NCBI RefSeq assembly: GCF_030867095.1
Contig: NC_081824.1
Location: 92,249,882 to 92,313,881, forward strand
Direction of reading: 5' to 3'
Source: Alligator mississippiensis
Taxonomy: Eukaryota; Chordata; Crocodylia; Alligatoridae
Length of the DNA stretch: 64,000 nt
The translations under genes and the position numbers were made by a program. The notes under the pieces were generated by a model. That model had not been told where the DNA came from and did not search any database. It worked only from the letters and a program-made list of their open reading frames with translations. Below, in pieces: positions 12,739-24,713 of this stretch (positions are counted from its first letter, which is position 1; the number at the start of each line of letters is the position of its first letter).

Positions 12739-15599
12739 TCTCTTACTATGCATCTGTATACATAATCATGAAGAGGTAAGAAAGTGCGAGTTATTTTGTA
12801 AATTGCTGTTAGGAAGGAAATATTCCTTTAAAACTTTCCTTTTTAATAACTTAAAAACAATCCTTCTGGCAGCTATCAACTAATGTCTGGTTTTTATGAA
12901 ATACAACTCCTCTAAAGTGTCCACATCAGTATCAGTGTAGTTATATAATTAGGTATCTTATGCTGATATCTTATTCACCTTCCTTTACAGGGGCAACCAC
13001 TACACTAGTTGCAAACACTTTAATTATATTATGCACTTCACATAGAAAAGCTGAAAAAAGAAGCTCTCAGTTTGTCCATCTCAGCACTTCTGCAATTCCT
13101 GCTTGCTGTTTAAAACCTGGCAATACAATTGCAGTATTTACATATAGAGACATCTTTCTTCTGGTGGAAATGTCACTTACTTGGGTGACTTCACTTCACT
13201 TCATACTTGGGTGATCAGTCCAAGGGAAAAAATGAATTTGCCTTTTAAGTTGTTAATGATTGAAAGAAGATCTAAAAGATTTTTGCCTGTGTTTTTCGTT
13301 TAAATATCAAAGCTGATGAGTTTGGTCTTCCCTAGTTTTGGTAAGGTGCCAATGAAAGACTAAATAATTGAAGTGGGGAAACTAGAAAATTGAAGTGGGA
13401 GCTTTCTCAGCCTGTAACTGAAGCATGGAAATGTTGAATCTTAAATTAGATTTTTTTTTTAATTTGAATTAAATGTGTCCAAAAATATCTAAACAAATGA
13501 AAAGACTTATTTTTAGCCAGTTTCATTAAACGTATTTCTCTGTCTATTGCTCAAATTTAATTTGCTTGATACTTGTAATGCCCCATCTAGTCAATCAGAA
13601 AATCTTCCCAGAAACAAACACAGTAGACAAACCTGAATTTCTAATATAAAAATTAACTGGATAAAAACATATAAAGTTTTACTTCTTACTTAGCATAGTG
13701 TTAAAGTTTTTAAAAGGATAAAAGTGGGTTAAACCGAATAATAAAGGAAGAGGGTTTTCCCCCTTTTTTTTACTTAAAAATATACAGTTGGATTTCTCTC
13801 ATTAGATGGTCAGAATGACACACATTCACGAAATCTCTGCCTCATTTAAACACCCCACCTTATCAAAACTCCATTTCCATGAATGATGGATCTTGACTTT
13901 TGATGGGAGAATGAAGTATTCAATTACCTTATTTTCATGTGCTAATGAAGCAGAATTTTGCTTTAGGGGGTTTCTTTTCAGAAAGGTAGCCTGTTTGGTT
14001 ATGCACATGCCGCCTTCTTATGTTTCCTTCCATGTCTCTGTCTACACTCAAATGGTGGTCTTAATGGGTAACAGTGGCTAATCTGTCTGCTTGACAAGAA
14101 GTCTTGGCCTTCTTCAGCTCAGCAGGAACAGTGCTGGCCTGTAATTAGTGGAGCCATCAAACCAACTGTTTAGCTCAAAGTGACTTTTTCTGGCACCTCT
14201 TACAACAACTTTATATGCTAAAATATCTGTGTAGTTTTCTCTCACTTATTTTTTTTACATACCCCATATCGAACATAAACTGTAAAATCTTCAGCATAAG
14301 CGACAACTTTAATATATAGTAAGTCTAAACAGCTGCACTGGGAAGTGGGAAATGCAAAGCTGAAATGTTTAAAAAAAAGTGAGCATGAAAGTGCAGGTGT
14401 ATTTATGACTGGGAATCACATGATCCAGTCAAGACTATTAAAGACTTCCTCCAGATAAGGGATGCCACTTGCACAAAGGCATTCTTCTTCAGCACCACTG
14501 AATTCTGTTCAGCACCACTACCCTGAGATTGCCAAGTCTTTATGGCATCCACAGATTCACTCCTGCTGAGAAGCCCCAGGGAAATCCAGGGGAGCACATG
14601 GGAGCTTTAAAGCTAAGCGTGTACATAGCTATTTGACTAGAACAGGTCTTGAGTGTTTGGCACCTAGCACAACTGACCCCTAAAAACAGTAGCAGGCCCT
14701 GGTAGCACTCTGTAATGAAGATTAACACATCTTCAGGTTTTCCTGCTCTGGAGTTAAGTCATTGCCAGTTACAAAGGTGAGAAATTGGGAGAAAGCAACA
14801 AATTCCCCTGTCTTCCCTCCAGAGAAAAAGGAATGCAAAGAACTATAGAAGGCACAGTACTGCAAATATCAAAGTCAGGATTTTACTTGTTGTGGTGTTA
14901 AGGAAAGTGCAGAGTTAACTAGGTATTTTTGTTACTAGCTCAACTTAATATTAGAAGGTATTATCCAAGATAACCAAGACTTTGATAGTATGGTTCATAC
15001 CTTTTAAGATTGATGAACAGTGAACCTGGGAATTATAGGGCAACTTGAGCCTCCAGGACCAATCATTAATGACAGCTACTAGATAGAAAGACAGGATGTA
15101 ATAGTAGTGACAGGCGCATTTTTTGTGAGGGCAAATCACTCCATTGATCTTTTAGGATTTTTTGAACGGATGAACATATAGAAAAATGGAATACATGAAT
15201 AACATCTGAAACTTTCAGAGATTCTTCACAAAATAATAGGAAAAGCTACAAGTTAAAAGGTAAAGTTCTACAGGAACTAAATATAGCTTAACTGGAGGTA
15301 GGTGGTAATAGGTAGTCTATTGTCAACAGGTAAGAAGGCTAAAAGGGACAGGGCTTCAGGGATCACAAAAGCTAGTGTTAAATATATCTTAATATATAGA
15401 TGTTATATGAAAAGTGATCTAGAAGCAGGTGTGAACAGTGAAGTGAAAATATTGTGTCTATACATAATTTCAAGTTATTAATACAGGCCAGAAAAAAACA
15501 GTACAGTCATTTCATCATAAAATTAAGTGGCTGGATGACATGAATGGTGGCTGTAATACAGTGCAGGCAAGTTCTGGTCAATTAATTCAGAAAGAGACC
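12739..15599. other. Non-coding DNA, nothing recognised
   Basis: This is AT-rich with poly-T tracts (for example 13449-13460). No convincing gene or transposon was found. Confidence 0.5.
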
Positions 15600-15607
15600 T
15601 TTTAAAC

Positions 15608-15836
15608 AGTGGCGACATGTAGGGAGTACACAGAGGTGCATATGCACCCCAAGAGTGCTGGTGCGCCCCCTGACAGGCCACGTTCCTTGCTTAGGCAACA
15701 GGCAGGGGGGGCAGGCAGGAGTGTCGGTGCCCTCCCTGCGAGCACCAGCCAGGGAGTGGGAGCACCATGGCCGCTTCCTGGCTGGCGCGATCGGCCACTG
15801 GGGGACCCTGACTAAGGCGGCACCAGTCGCCCATGC
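15608..15836. mobile_element. Non-autonomous hAT-like element, 229 bp
   Basis: A GC-rich island is flanked by a perfect 8-bp direct repeat, TTTTAAAC (15600-15607 and 15837-15844). Its ends carry a short inverted repeat, with GGCGAC near the left edge and GTCGCC near the right. The interior contains GGTGCATATGCACCCC. It has no coding capacity. The 8-bp duplication supports a hAT-type insertion; the family is not one I can name. Confidence 0.7.
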
Positions 15837-15844
15837 TTTTAAAC

Positions 15845-16820
15845 TATTTTTCTTCTTCAACAATGACGACACATTATTTTATTCAGCTGTTCCCCTTTGC
15901 ATCATTCTTACCCAGAGGCTGGTAAACCAGAACATAACAGCAAGACAGCCCCCAGGACATTCCACTGGTATAATGGAAATTTTACCCACCCAGGTCTCTG
16001 TGTAGCAGGGATTCCAAGATTTAAGCTACCCTATCTCTAAGTGTTCCTGGTAAACATAGGATATGGCCAAAATTTTGCTGAACTCTGCCTATCCTTGGCT
16101 GCCAGAGTGACTTATTTGGATCAGAGGTAAACTTGGAGTACCCTGGCATTTCCTACAGATGACAAATGGAAGGCAGCTTAAGTGGGCCATAGCTAGAGCT
16201 GGGTGAATGAGTTGGAAAATAATAATTTATTTTCCAAAAAGTACAGTTTTAAAGACAAAAACAATTGAAGAATTATGATGAATTCAATCAATTGTTCTGA
16301 CAAAAAGAGAAAGAAGAGATACACACACACACAAATAAGGGTTTTAATTTTTCTCAAAATAACTGCATTTTTTTGTTTCAGAAATATATTTTCATTTTGA
16401 AAATTGCTGAAATTAAGCTTTTAAAGGGTTTTAAAAAGTTAAAGAGTCAACAGTACAACACACTTGATTTGACATGAAACAAAACTCTTTCATTTTGCTG
16501 AGGTAGAGGGTTACTGGTCAATCTGAAACAATTTTTAAAAATGTTTTGGTTTAGCTGGCAGTTATTCACATAACTCAGCTTACACGTTTTTTTTCCCTAC
16601 ACCCTGCTCCTTTCCCAGAGTTTAGCCTGATCTCTGAGGATGGACTCACACTATTGGAGACAATTTGTGATACTTTTGGAAAAATAAAGACAACAACATA
16701 ATGGAATATGCTCTGCCTTGAAAAAATATGCTCTGCACACTACTGGTTTCTGGTCACTTATACTAATTCAGGAAAGAGCTGTAACTGTCATTATGGACTG
16801 CATAGTGAAAACATACACTC
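15845..16820. other. AT-rich non-coding DNA with (AC)n at 16321-16334
   Basis: No gene was recognised. There is one dinucleotide microsatellite. Confidence 0.5.
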
Positions 16821-18225
16821 AGGCCAGGTACAGGCATTACACTTTTACCAATATAAGTGACTGCAAAGCAATCTATACCCATAACAGAACAGAAGTTTGG
16901 CGAACACAGCCTGGTTTTAAAATGGCAGAACCCAGTCTAAGATTTACGAAACGCCTGGACGCAGGAGGAGGGATGGATGTCGTATACTTAGACTTCAGGA
17001 AGGCCTTCGATACGGTATCCCACCCCATACTGGTGAACAAGTTAAGAGGCTGTGACTTGGATGACTACACAGTCCGGTGGGTGGCGAATTGGCTACAGGG
17101 TCGCACCCAGAGAGTTGTGGTGGATGGGTCGGTCTCGACCTGGAAGGGTGTGGGCAGTGGGGTCCCGCAGGGCTCGGTCCTTGGACCGATACTCTTTAAT
17201 GTCTTCATCAGTGACTTGGACGAGGGAGTCAAATGTACTCTGTCCAAGTTTGCAGATGATACAAAGCTATGGGGAGAAGTGGACACGCCGGAGGGCAGGG
17301 AACAGCTGCAGGCAGACCTGGATAGGTTGGACAAGTGGGCAGAAAACAACAGGATGCAGTTCAACAAGGAGAAATGCAAAGTGCTGCACCTAGGGAGGAA
17401 AAATGTCCAGCACACCTACAGCCTAGGGAATGACCTGCTGGGTGGCACAGAGGTGGAAAGGGATCATGAGCCGGCAGTGTGACGAAGCCATCAGAAAAGC
17501 CAATGGCACTTTATCGTGCATCAGCAGATGCATGACGAATAGGTCCAGGGAGGTGATACTTCCCCTCTATCGGGCGCTGGTCAGACCGCGGTTGGAGTAC
17601 TGCGTGCAATTCTGGGCACCACACTTTAAGAAGGATGCGGATAACCTGGAGAGGGTCCAGAGAAGGGCAACTCGTATGGTCAAGGGCCTGCAGACCAAGC
17701 CCTACGAGGAGAGACTAGAGAAACTGGACCTTTTCAGCCTCCACAAGAGAAGGTTGAGAGGCGACCTTGTGGCTGCCTTTAAGTTCATCACGGGGGCACA
17801 GAAGGGAATTGGTGAGTATTTATTCACCAAGGCACCCCCGGGGGTTACAAGAAACAATGGCCACAAGCTAGCAGAGAGCAGATTTAGATTGGACATTAGG
17901 AAGAACTTCTTCACAGTTCGAGTGGACAAGGTCTGGAACGGGCTCCCAAGGGAGGTGGTGCTCTCCCCTACCCTGGGGGTCTTCAAGAGGAGGTTAGATG
18001 AGTATCTAGCTGGGGTCATCTCGACCCAGCACTCTTTCCTGCTTATGCAGGGGGTCGGACTCAATGATCTATTGAGGTCCCTTCCGATCCTAACATTTAT
18101 GAATCTATGAATTTGCCCTCCCCTCCACCAGAGCATGAATATGTGTTCTGTTTGCTACTGATCTAAACTATGCCACTTACAGAAAACTGCCTAACTTAGA
18201 TTGATTCTGCCTAAATGTACAATAA
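16821..18225 (+). mobile_element. Palindromic MITE family A, copy 1, split by a CR1
   Basis: The left half (16821-16945) runs from GGCCAGGTACAGGCATTACA to CCCAGTCTAAGATTT. The right half (18111 to about 18225) runs from ATTTGCCCTCC to a worn right end. The two halves together match the uninterrupted copies at 25967-26215 and 41443-41693, which fixes the position of the inserted CR1. ATTT is repeated at both junctions (16942-16945, 18111-18114), consistent with a short target duplication. No transposase is encoded. Confidence 0.75.
16946..18110 (+). mobile_element. CR1 LINE, 5'-truncated RT fragment with 29-bp deletion
   Basis: CR1-type ORF2 fragment covering the RT palm to the C-terminus. 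Visible motifs include YLDFRKAFDTVSHP, GVPQGSVLGPILFNVFISDL, the catalytic FADD (17249-17260) and the C-terminal GLPREVVLSPTLGVFKRRLD. Endonuclease and RT fingers are missing, as usual for 5'-truncated CR1. Compared with the copy at 42.5 kb, 29 bases are lost after 17465, between GGGATC and ATGAG. This breaks the frame, so the coding sequence falls into two overlapping frames (up to 17482, and from 17430 to 18110). The 3' end is the family's TATGAATCTATGA repeat. The element is nested in MITE A. It is dead, but little diverged from the copies at 24.7 and 42.5 kb. Confidence 0.95.
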
Positions 18226-18589
18226 GATGGCTGTTTCATTAGAGGATCTCTATCAATTTTACAGCTTTATCTATTTGTTTTTCAGAAAAAAAGCTTATTT
18301 AAGAAAACAGAAATTTAAAACAGAAACACACAAAATAAATATTCTGTTGGTATTCAGGGCATTTTGCATTTCCCTAGATTTCGACAAAGCAACTATGTTT
18401 GTCATTTTCATTTCTGTTAGTTCCATTTCTGGTCCTCATAAAATAACACAATGCTGCCATGAACTCCAAGGAATTTCAAGAAGTGTTAAGTTTGGTTAGA
18501 GAGAATGGCAATTTAGACCTTTCATTTGTGAGCTAACTTTTATATTTTAAAACAGTTATGTTACTGAATCTTACAGTATTAGATGAAAG

Positions 18590-19445
18590 TACTGGAAGGA
18601 GGACACAAACAGGTTGGATCATCATGCTCAATGAATAGCTATCAATGGCTCAGAGGTCTGACCCAGGGGTCTGGGGGCTGACCCAGGGGTCTTTCTTGAG
18701 TTTCATATTGTTTAACATCTTCATTAATGATTTAGACAATGGGATTGTGAGCATGCTTAGCAAACTTGTAGATGACACCAGGTTAGGGAGAGTTGCAAAG
18801 GGTAGAGTTGGGGTCTGGACTCTAGAATGGTCTGGAGTAATGGTCTGAAATCAATCAGATGAAATCCAACAAGGACATGTGCAAAGTCCTGCACTTGGGA
18901 TGGAATAATGTCAGGCACAAATATAAACTGGAGCATGACTGACTAGGCTGCAGTGCTGGGGGTCGCAGTGAACCCCAAACTGAACATGAGCCGAGAGTAT
19001 GCTCTTTTTGCAAAAACAATGTTAACAGTATAATGGCGTGTATTAACATAACTATCTCTTGCAAATCAAGGAAATAATTCTTCCTCTCTGTTTGGCATTG
19101 GTAAGGCCTTAATTCGAATCCTGTGATCAGTTTTGGGGGTCCACTCATCAAGAAAGATATAGACAGATTGGAAAGAGTCCAGTAGATAGTGACAGCAATT
19201 ATTAGAAGCTTGGGAAGGATGACTTATGTGGAAAGGCTGAAAGAACTAGGGTTATTTATTCTGGAGAAGAGAAGACTGAAGAAGGATTTGATAAAAGTCT
19301 TCAAATACCTGAAGGGGAATTATAAACTGAATGGAGATAAACGTTTCTCTGTGGCTGTAGGGAACAGGACTAGGAGCAATGGCTTCAAACTGTAGCAGAG
19401 GAGATTTAGGTTGGAGATTAGGAAGAACTTTCTGACTATGACTCT
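18590..19445 (+). mobile_element. Ancient CR1 LINE RT relic
   Basis: Degraded CR1-like coding sequence in several frames. TTCATTAATGATTTAGACAA corresponds to the FI(S/N)DLD motif. The GTAGATGACACCAGG that follows corresponds to (A)DDT. CTGCACTTGGGATGG matches the VLHLG region, and further on the thumb region (YVERLKELGLFILEKRRLKKDL) is readable at 19219-19296. There are many stops and indels, and the 3' end is lost around 19445. It is much older than the neighbouring copy at 16.9-18.1 kb. Confidence 0.8.
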
Positions 19446-20054
19446 GACAAGCAGTCTGTCCTCTGTCCAGCTATATTTTCTGCAAAACTATTACATCAGA
19501 CACCTCTGTACAACAAAACATAAATATAAAACATTCAGAGGGGTACTAAAAATTAATTGAAGGCATGCAATGAGGTGATGAATTGCACAGGTGAAGTGAT
19601 TGCAAAAAATAAGATTTTGTCCCTGATCATGCAAACACTTGCATATGAATAACTTTATGCAGATTTGTAGTACCACTAAACTTGTGGCATGGACAAGGGC
19701 AGTCTCTCAGGTAAGCAAGGCCATTTAGAAAATCAGTACCATTGCCTTGAATGTAACCTGTTAGTCTTTAGGCAATGTGAGCATAAAGCTCCACTTAATA
19801 AGAAGGCTGCCACATTACGGATTTTACTTCAGCTTCTGCAGTCCAAATAAAAGTTTGTAATATAGCCTATTCTTAAGGTGGCTGAAACAAGGAAGTGTGG
19901 CAAATCCACATCTGAATCAAAGGGTGACACCAGCAGTTTCAGGTTTAATGACATTCCTAAATTGAAAATGTGATTTATATGTAAGAGTGGCACTAGAAAT
20001 GAGAAGTTCTCATAGAATAAAGACTTATTTTTCTTTTATTCTCTCCCAGTAAAA
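19446..20054. other. Non-coding DNA
   Basis: No gene. A weak relic of an old palindromic repeat (CCTGATCATGCAAACACTTGC) lies near 19622. Confidence 0.4.
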
Positions 20055-20100
20055 TGGTATTCTTGGCCTTTTGGCCAAGAATCAAGTGTGATCTCTGTTA
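20055..20100 (+). mobile_element. U2 snRNA-derived fragment (possible SINEU head)
   Basis: Positions 20061-20098 read TCTTGGCCTTTTGGCCAAGA, then ATCAAGTGTGATCTCTGTT. This aligns to the first 40-45 nt of U2 snRNA (GGCCTTTTGGCTAAGATCAAGTGT, then a short linker and ATCTGTT). The homology stops before the branch-site recognition region matures into a full U2, so this is not a functional snRNA gene. It may be a U2 retropseudogene or the head of one of the U1/U2-headed SINEs known in crocodilians. The downstream 20101-20160 could be the SINE body, which I cannot verify. Confidence 0.6.
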
Positions 20101-20879
20101 GCTAGCTTGAGCCTCAGTCAGCTAACCTTTATCTCAGCCCCAATAAAGTAACTATACTCTTGCCATTCCATTCCAAAACAGCTAAAATGAAGATAAGCAT
20201 TAGGGAAGCACCTATGTAATGCAGGCACCCACACCCAGTACTGTTTAGCTGCCAATCTAGTTTAATGGTTATATATACCAATGAGAATGCATCTTTCTTT
20301 AACAAATAACTGAAGTGCAAATGGAAAATGAGAATATCTAATTGAACTTTTCCACTTCATGATTTAAATATAACCACTCTGCAATATATGGTTCAACCAT
20401 TTTTTACTCTTAATTCTTCAGGAAATCCTAACTCAAGAGTTTGAATATATGTTAGAATGAGACCTACAATTTCTTTTGTAGTCAACATGTCATTTAATGG
20501 ATCAGAGATGAGATGACTTAGACATTTTAAAAGTAGATTAGAACCTGGCCCATGGGGCTTGAGAGCGGACACTTCTCTTAAGAACAAGGTTCACAGCCTG
20601 TCACCTTAGTTTTTATTCTCTTCTTGCTACCTGTTCCTTTGTGCCTTTCCTCCACTATTGGCCTTCACCTAAGCTTTCTCCCCACTGTCACTCTCCTCCT
20701 GGTAGTTGTTTCACCAAAGAAGAGAGTTCATTGGCACTCTAAAAAGAGGTCTGCTGTTGACGAGAATAAAAATTACCCTGGCAGCAATGCTAACTACTTA
20801 AGGGCTAAGTGCAGACATTGCAGGAGGAGGGGAGGGGATGTTAGATTGCATTAAAAATGGCCACCTGATCTAAAATAAG

Positions 20880-21545
20880 TCAGGGTAGGGAGAGCTAGTG
20901 GCAGGTGGGGGGCAAGAAGGCTTGGAGGAGGCTCAGGGGTCCACAAGGAAATTAGGGGAGCAGTGGAATCTGTGAGAGCGGGGCAAGGGGGGGCGGGCAG
21001 GTAAGATCTGGTAAGATCTGGTGAAGGGATCAGGGATACAGGTGGAGTCCACAGGAGCAATGGGATGCAGGCAGCATTCTCAGAAGTGATGAGAGTGCAG
21101 GAGGCATCTGCAGGAGCAATTATGGGGCAGGTGGTATCTGAAGGAGTGATGGGGGTGCAGGTGGTGTCTGTAGGAGGGATTGGGGGGCAGCATCTGCAGG
21201 GGGTTGGTGGGGTCTGGGAGGGTTTGGCAGGATTGTGGGGGGTTGTGGGGTCTGCAAGGGGGTCTTGGTAGGGACCAGGGGCCATTTTTAACTCCCTGCC
21301 CCCCATTCCTCCTACCCCCCACCCCCACAACCAATACTTATTTCTTCAGCTCCCAGCATTGGCAAATATTGATAAAAGCAGCACTGGGAGCTGCTTGCAG
21401 AATGGGGGTTGGGGGTGGGGGCTGGTCCACCAGGAGGGTGGGGTTGCTAAAAATACCCCAGTGCCAGGGGGGTGGGTAGGAAAAGCGCAGCTTGACGCTG
21501 GAGTCAGCAGTGGGGCTTTTCCAGCCCCAGGGTTGCACAGGTAAC
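20880..21545. repeat. GC-rich block with 30-bp minisatellite
   Basis: A G-rich strand without coding signs. At 21053-21205 about five degenerate units of near 30 bp repeat the pattern AGGAG(C/T)(A/G)AT...GGGGCAGGTGGTATCTG. The block directly precedes the minus-oriented MITE A fragment at 21550-21725 and is probably its internal cargo, since the other long copy (46.36-47.33 kb) also has a GC-rich middle. The proline-rich and glycine-rich open frames here are compositional. Confidence 0.6.
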
Positions 21546-21549
21546 TGTA

Positions 21550-21725
21550 CAGAAGTTAGATGCACTGGGCTGACCTAGATCAATTAAGTCTGAATGTACA
21601 TTGATCCAGATCTATCTTAGACTGGGTTCCACCATTTTTAGAACAGCCTATGTGCATGGAACTTCTGTATAGTAATGGGTTTAGATTGATTTCTGATCAT
21701 TGAAACCAGGTCTCACTGTAAGGTC
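21550..21725 (-). mobile_element. Palindromic MITE family A, copy 5 (partial)
   Basis: The reverse complement matches the left half of the family: TGATCAGAAATCAATCTAAA, CCATTACTATACAGAAGTTC, and then AAAATGGTGGAACCCAGTCTAAGAT. It aligns with 25990-26090. Confidence 0.6.
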
Positions 21726-24084
21726 CACACCAGGACAAACTAAGTTAGATTGTGTGGCTATTTTTAACACAAGCTAGGTTCCCTCTAACCTCTCAAATGT
21801 CTGTACTCAATCAAAGAGTTGTGTGGATGATGCATCCTCATGCTTCAGACCGGAAACAGTGCACAAGCTGATGATGAGCAGGAATTTTCCCAAGCCTGTA
21901 TGTACCATATATCTACAGATAACCAGTCAGATGTCAGATGAGTAGGGATGGGAGGCAGGAACAGGTTGTGCGCATTGCGGGAGGGTTGTTATTTTTGTTT
22001 GGTTTTTGTTTTGTTTTGGCTTGGTGGGGTTTTTTTTACTTTCTTCTAAACTGAGGGCTTATTCACAGTATGGCTACATATGAGATCTGGTGAACAGTTA
22101 GGGACACAGTCACCTTAACTAGTTACAAACAGCATGTCCTGTTTAGGTCTACACAGTGGCATTTTGCCATTCTACCATTTTGCTCTGCTGTATGTTTTGT
22201 CATTGTATCTAGAAAAACATGGGCTGCCACATCACACTATCTCAACAGTAGGCAGGGTACATTACCAACAGCATAGGGAGACAGTGTATTCTGAGATGTC
22301 CTACTGCACAGATGGCTAAAAGGAGGGAGAACCAACCAGACTGTTTATACAGGCCTAGGGGCTGTATCTTCAGAACTAGAGAAACACCTATATAGAAAAA
22401 GCCATCTGCCAGCTTAGAGTGTGGGTTAAGGTTAGCTCCTAAGTTATTGAATTAATGGCACTTATGAACAAGAGGCATTAACTCAGACATTCCTATTTTC
22501 CTGCTTCCTTTTGCAGTGGAAATGCTTCCTTGAATTTTTCAGCCTCCAAGCACTCTCCATTTAATCTGGACATATCTATATAAATCAATTGTTAGTTTTA
22601 AGAAATATGAAACTTAATATACTGCCAAACAACTAACATGGAGATATTTGAGAAAAAGGATCATATGGCTCCCCTTTAGGGGAGCAAGATGCTGAAAATG
22701 GTGTAGCAATGAGGTGTGCCCATGGCCTTGTCCCCCTCCACCATGCAGCAAGGCTAGTGTACCAGGTAGACCCATCTGCAGATGCAGTTACGAGTTCTTG
22801 TGTTAATATTCTTCTGTTTTTTCAAAACATGTCACAAAATATTTACTAGCATATAAAATAAACTATGAGGAATGGTCCTAAATAATTACAAGAACAGCTG
22901 CCAAAATAAATAAAGTGCATTTTGTGAGGCATTTGGAGTTGCATTTTGATTTTTTTTCACTGAGTGATAGTTTACTTGCTAATTTGTCAAACACCAAAAT
23001 TTTCAATGCATTGTTAATGAGGGTCAAACTCTCCTAGATATACTTTTCTTTGGTTTTTATTTGCTGATTTTGTTTCAGTTAAAATTGTGAACTCAAAGAT
23101 GTTGGTTCTCCTTAGAACCACATGGCTTTTCTTCAGTACAAATGGATTAATGAAAGCTTTTCTCTCCCTCCAGTATTCTTCTTAACAGTGGATGCACAGT
23201 AATACTGGAAAGGTAACAGGTTTGATTTCTGCGCTGGGCTGCCAGGCAGGCAACAGGTGTGTTTTGAGGAGTCTGTCTCCACAGCTGAAGCTGTAAACTA
23301 TGGCAACCAAAATAGAAGACAGGTTCAGGGAGTTCAAAAGGCATCCTCCTGATACATGTCCACTGGGCTGCTTCTAACCCTGATGAGGTCTGCATTTAGA
23401 AAAATAGAAACTGTTCTAGTCTTAGATTTCACATGTCAGCCAAGCAGTTGTTTTTTCAAATGTTCCCCTTGCTGAGAGAGATAACATGAGGGTAAGGAGG
23501 TTGAATTTCTTCTTTTGTTTTACAAGTTAATTATTGCTTGGCTGCTGAGGGTAGTAATGGCCCAATGCAAGAGGAGCTTCACACAGCATTGTAGTAATCC
23601 ACAAAATCCTGTAATCTCCTCTTTTGTTTGTTCTTAATATTTTTGTTTATATCACAGAATGTTATCCCTGTCACAAACCCATTACATGCCCATGAAGCCA
23701 ATACAATTTAGTTCACTCTAGATCAGCTATGTAGACTCATTGGGCCGTACTTCACCTTAAACCTTTCCCTTATGGACACACACCCAGACACAGGACTCCC
23801 TGATGTGGACTAAAGCTGATTATATCCAGGTTTTGTCCCATACCTCTTTAAAGGACATATGAGAACTTGAGGGAACTAGCTAAACTCTGTCAGCTGAAGC
23901 AGCCCTGACCTTGTTTGTTTACAACTAGTTTTCAGATGAAGGAAACATCAATATTTTTTCCCTTCTGTTTAGACCGATGGGTGGAAGTAGTTCCTGGGTT
24001 TTGGCTATTTTCAAACAAAATATTTCAGCTGAAAAGTAATACTTATGGCAGCCAGCTAATAGAAAACACTCCTGCCCTCCCTTT
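21726..24084. other. Non-coding DNA, nothing recognised
   Basis: No gene and no clear transposon. T- and G-rich low-complexity sequence lies at about 21985-22040. Confidence 0.45.
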
Positions 24085-24130
24085 GTTGTGTGTGTGTGTG
24101 TGTGTGCATGTGTGTCTATGTGCATGCGTG
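24085..24130. repeat. (TG)n microsatellite
   Basis: An alternating TG run followed by TGTGTCTATGTGCATGCGTG. It produces artefact cysteine/valine and histidine/threonine frames. Confidence 0.8.
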
Positions 24131-24713
24131 CACACGCTGAACTCCCTTCTGGGTTTGACCTGTCCTGTAAGCACTATGGCTTCATTGACTTCACCTTCTA
24201 TTCCTTTCTCTGCTGACATGAATCGTTTTAAGAAAGCAGCTAAGTTTAGCACAAAGGGAAACAGGGTGCAGGGAAGTTCATGGCAGGCCCTTGCCATTTT
24301 GACCCTGTGCAAATGTCTGCTCATTCCATAGTGATGGATGGTGCAGCAGTTAAACTTAAGTCACTTTTGAATTCTGAAAGTCATCTGCAGGAACTTATCC
24401 TCTTTTTAAAAAGAGACCCTGAAGGGATGTTGATTTAGTGACATGTAGCATGGGTTGACCCAGTCACTCACTATAATAATGTTGTAACAAGGGATGACAT
24501 TAGCATTGGGTCACTAGAACTGAAGCAGGAAAAAACAATGGTTGGACTTCATAAAACTACTTCTCCTGGGGATGCTGATAGGACCTGGCAGGTGGGAAGG
24601 GGTTATTTTGATTTATGTAACTGGTAGAGAGGGCTACTGCAGTCTCCTTTACACCTTCATTCTTTTTCAATTTAACTATTTTTAGTTAAATTAGAGCAGT
24701 GTGAACCCTTTCC

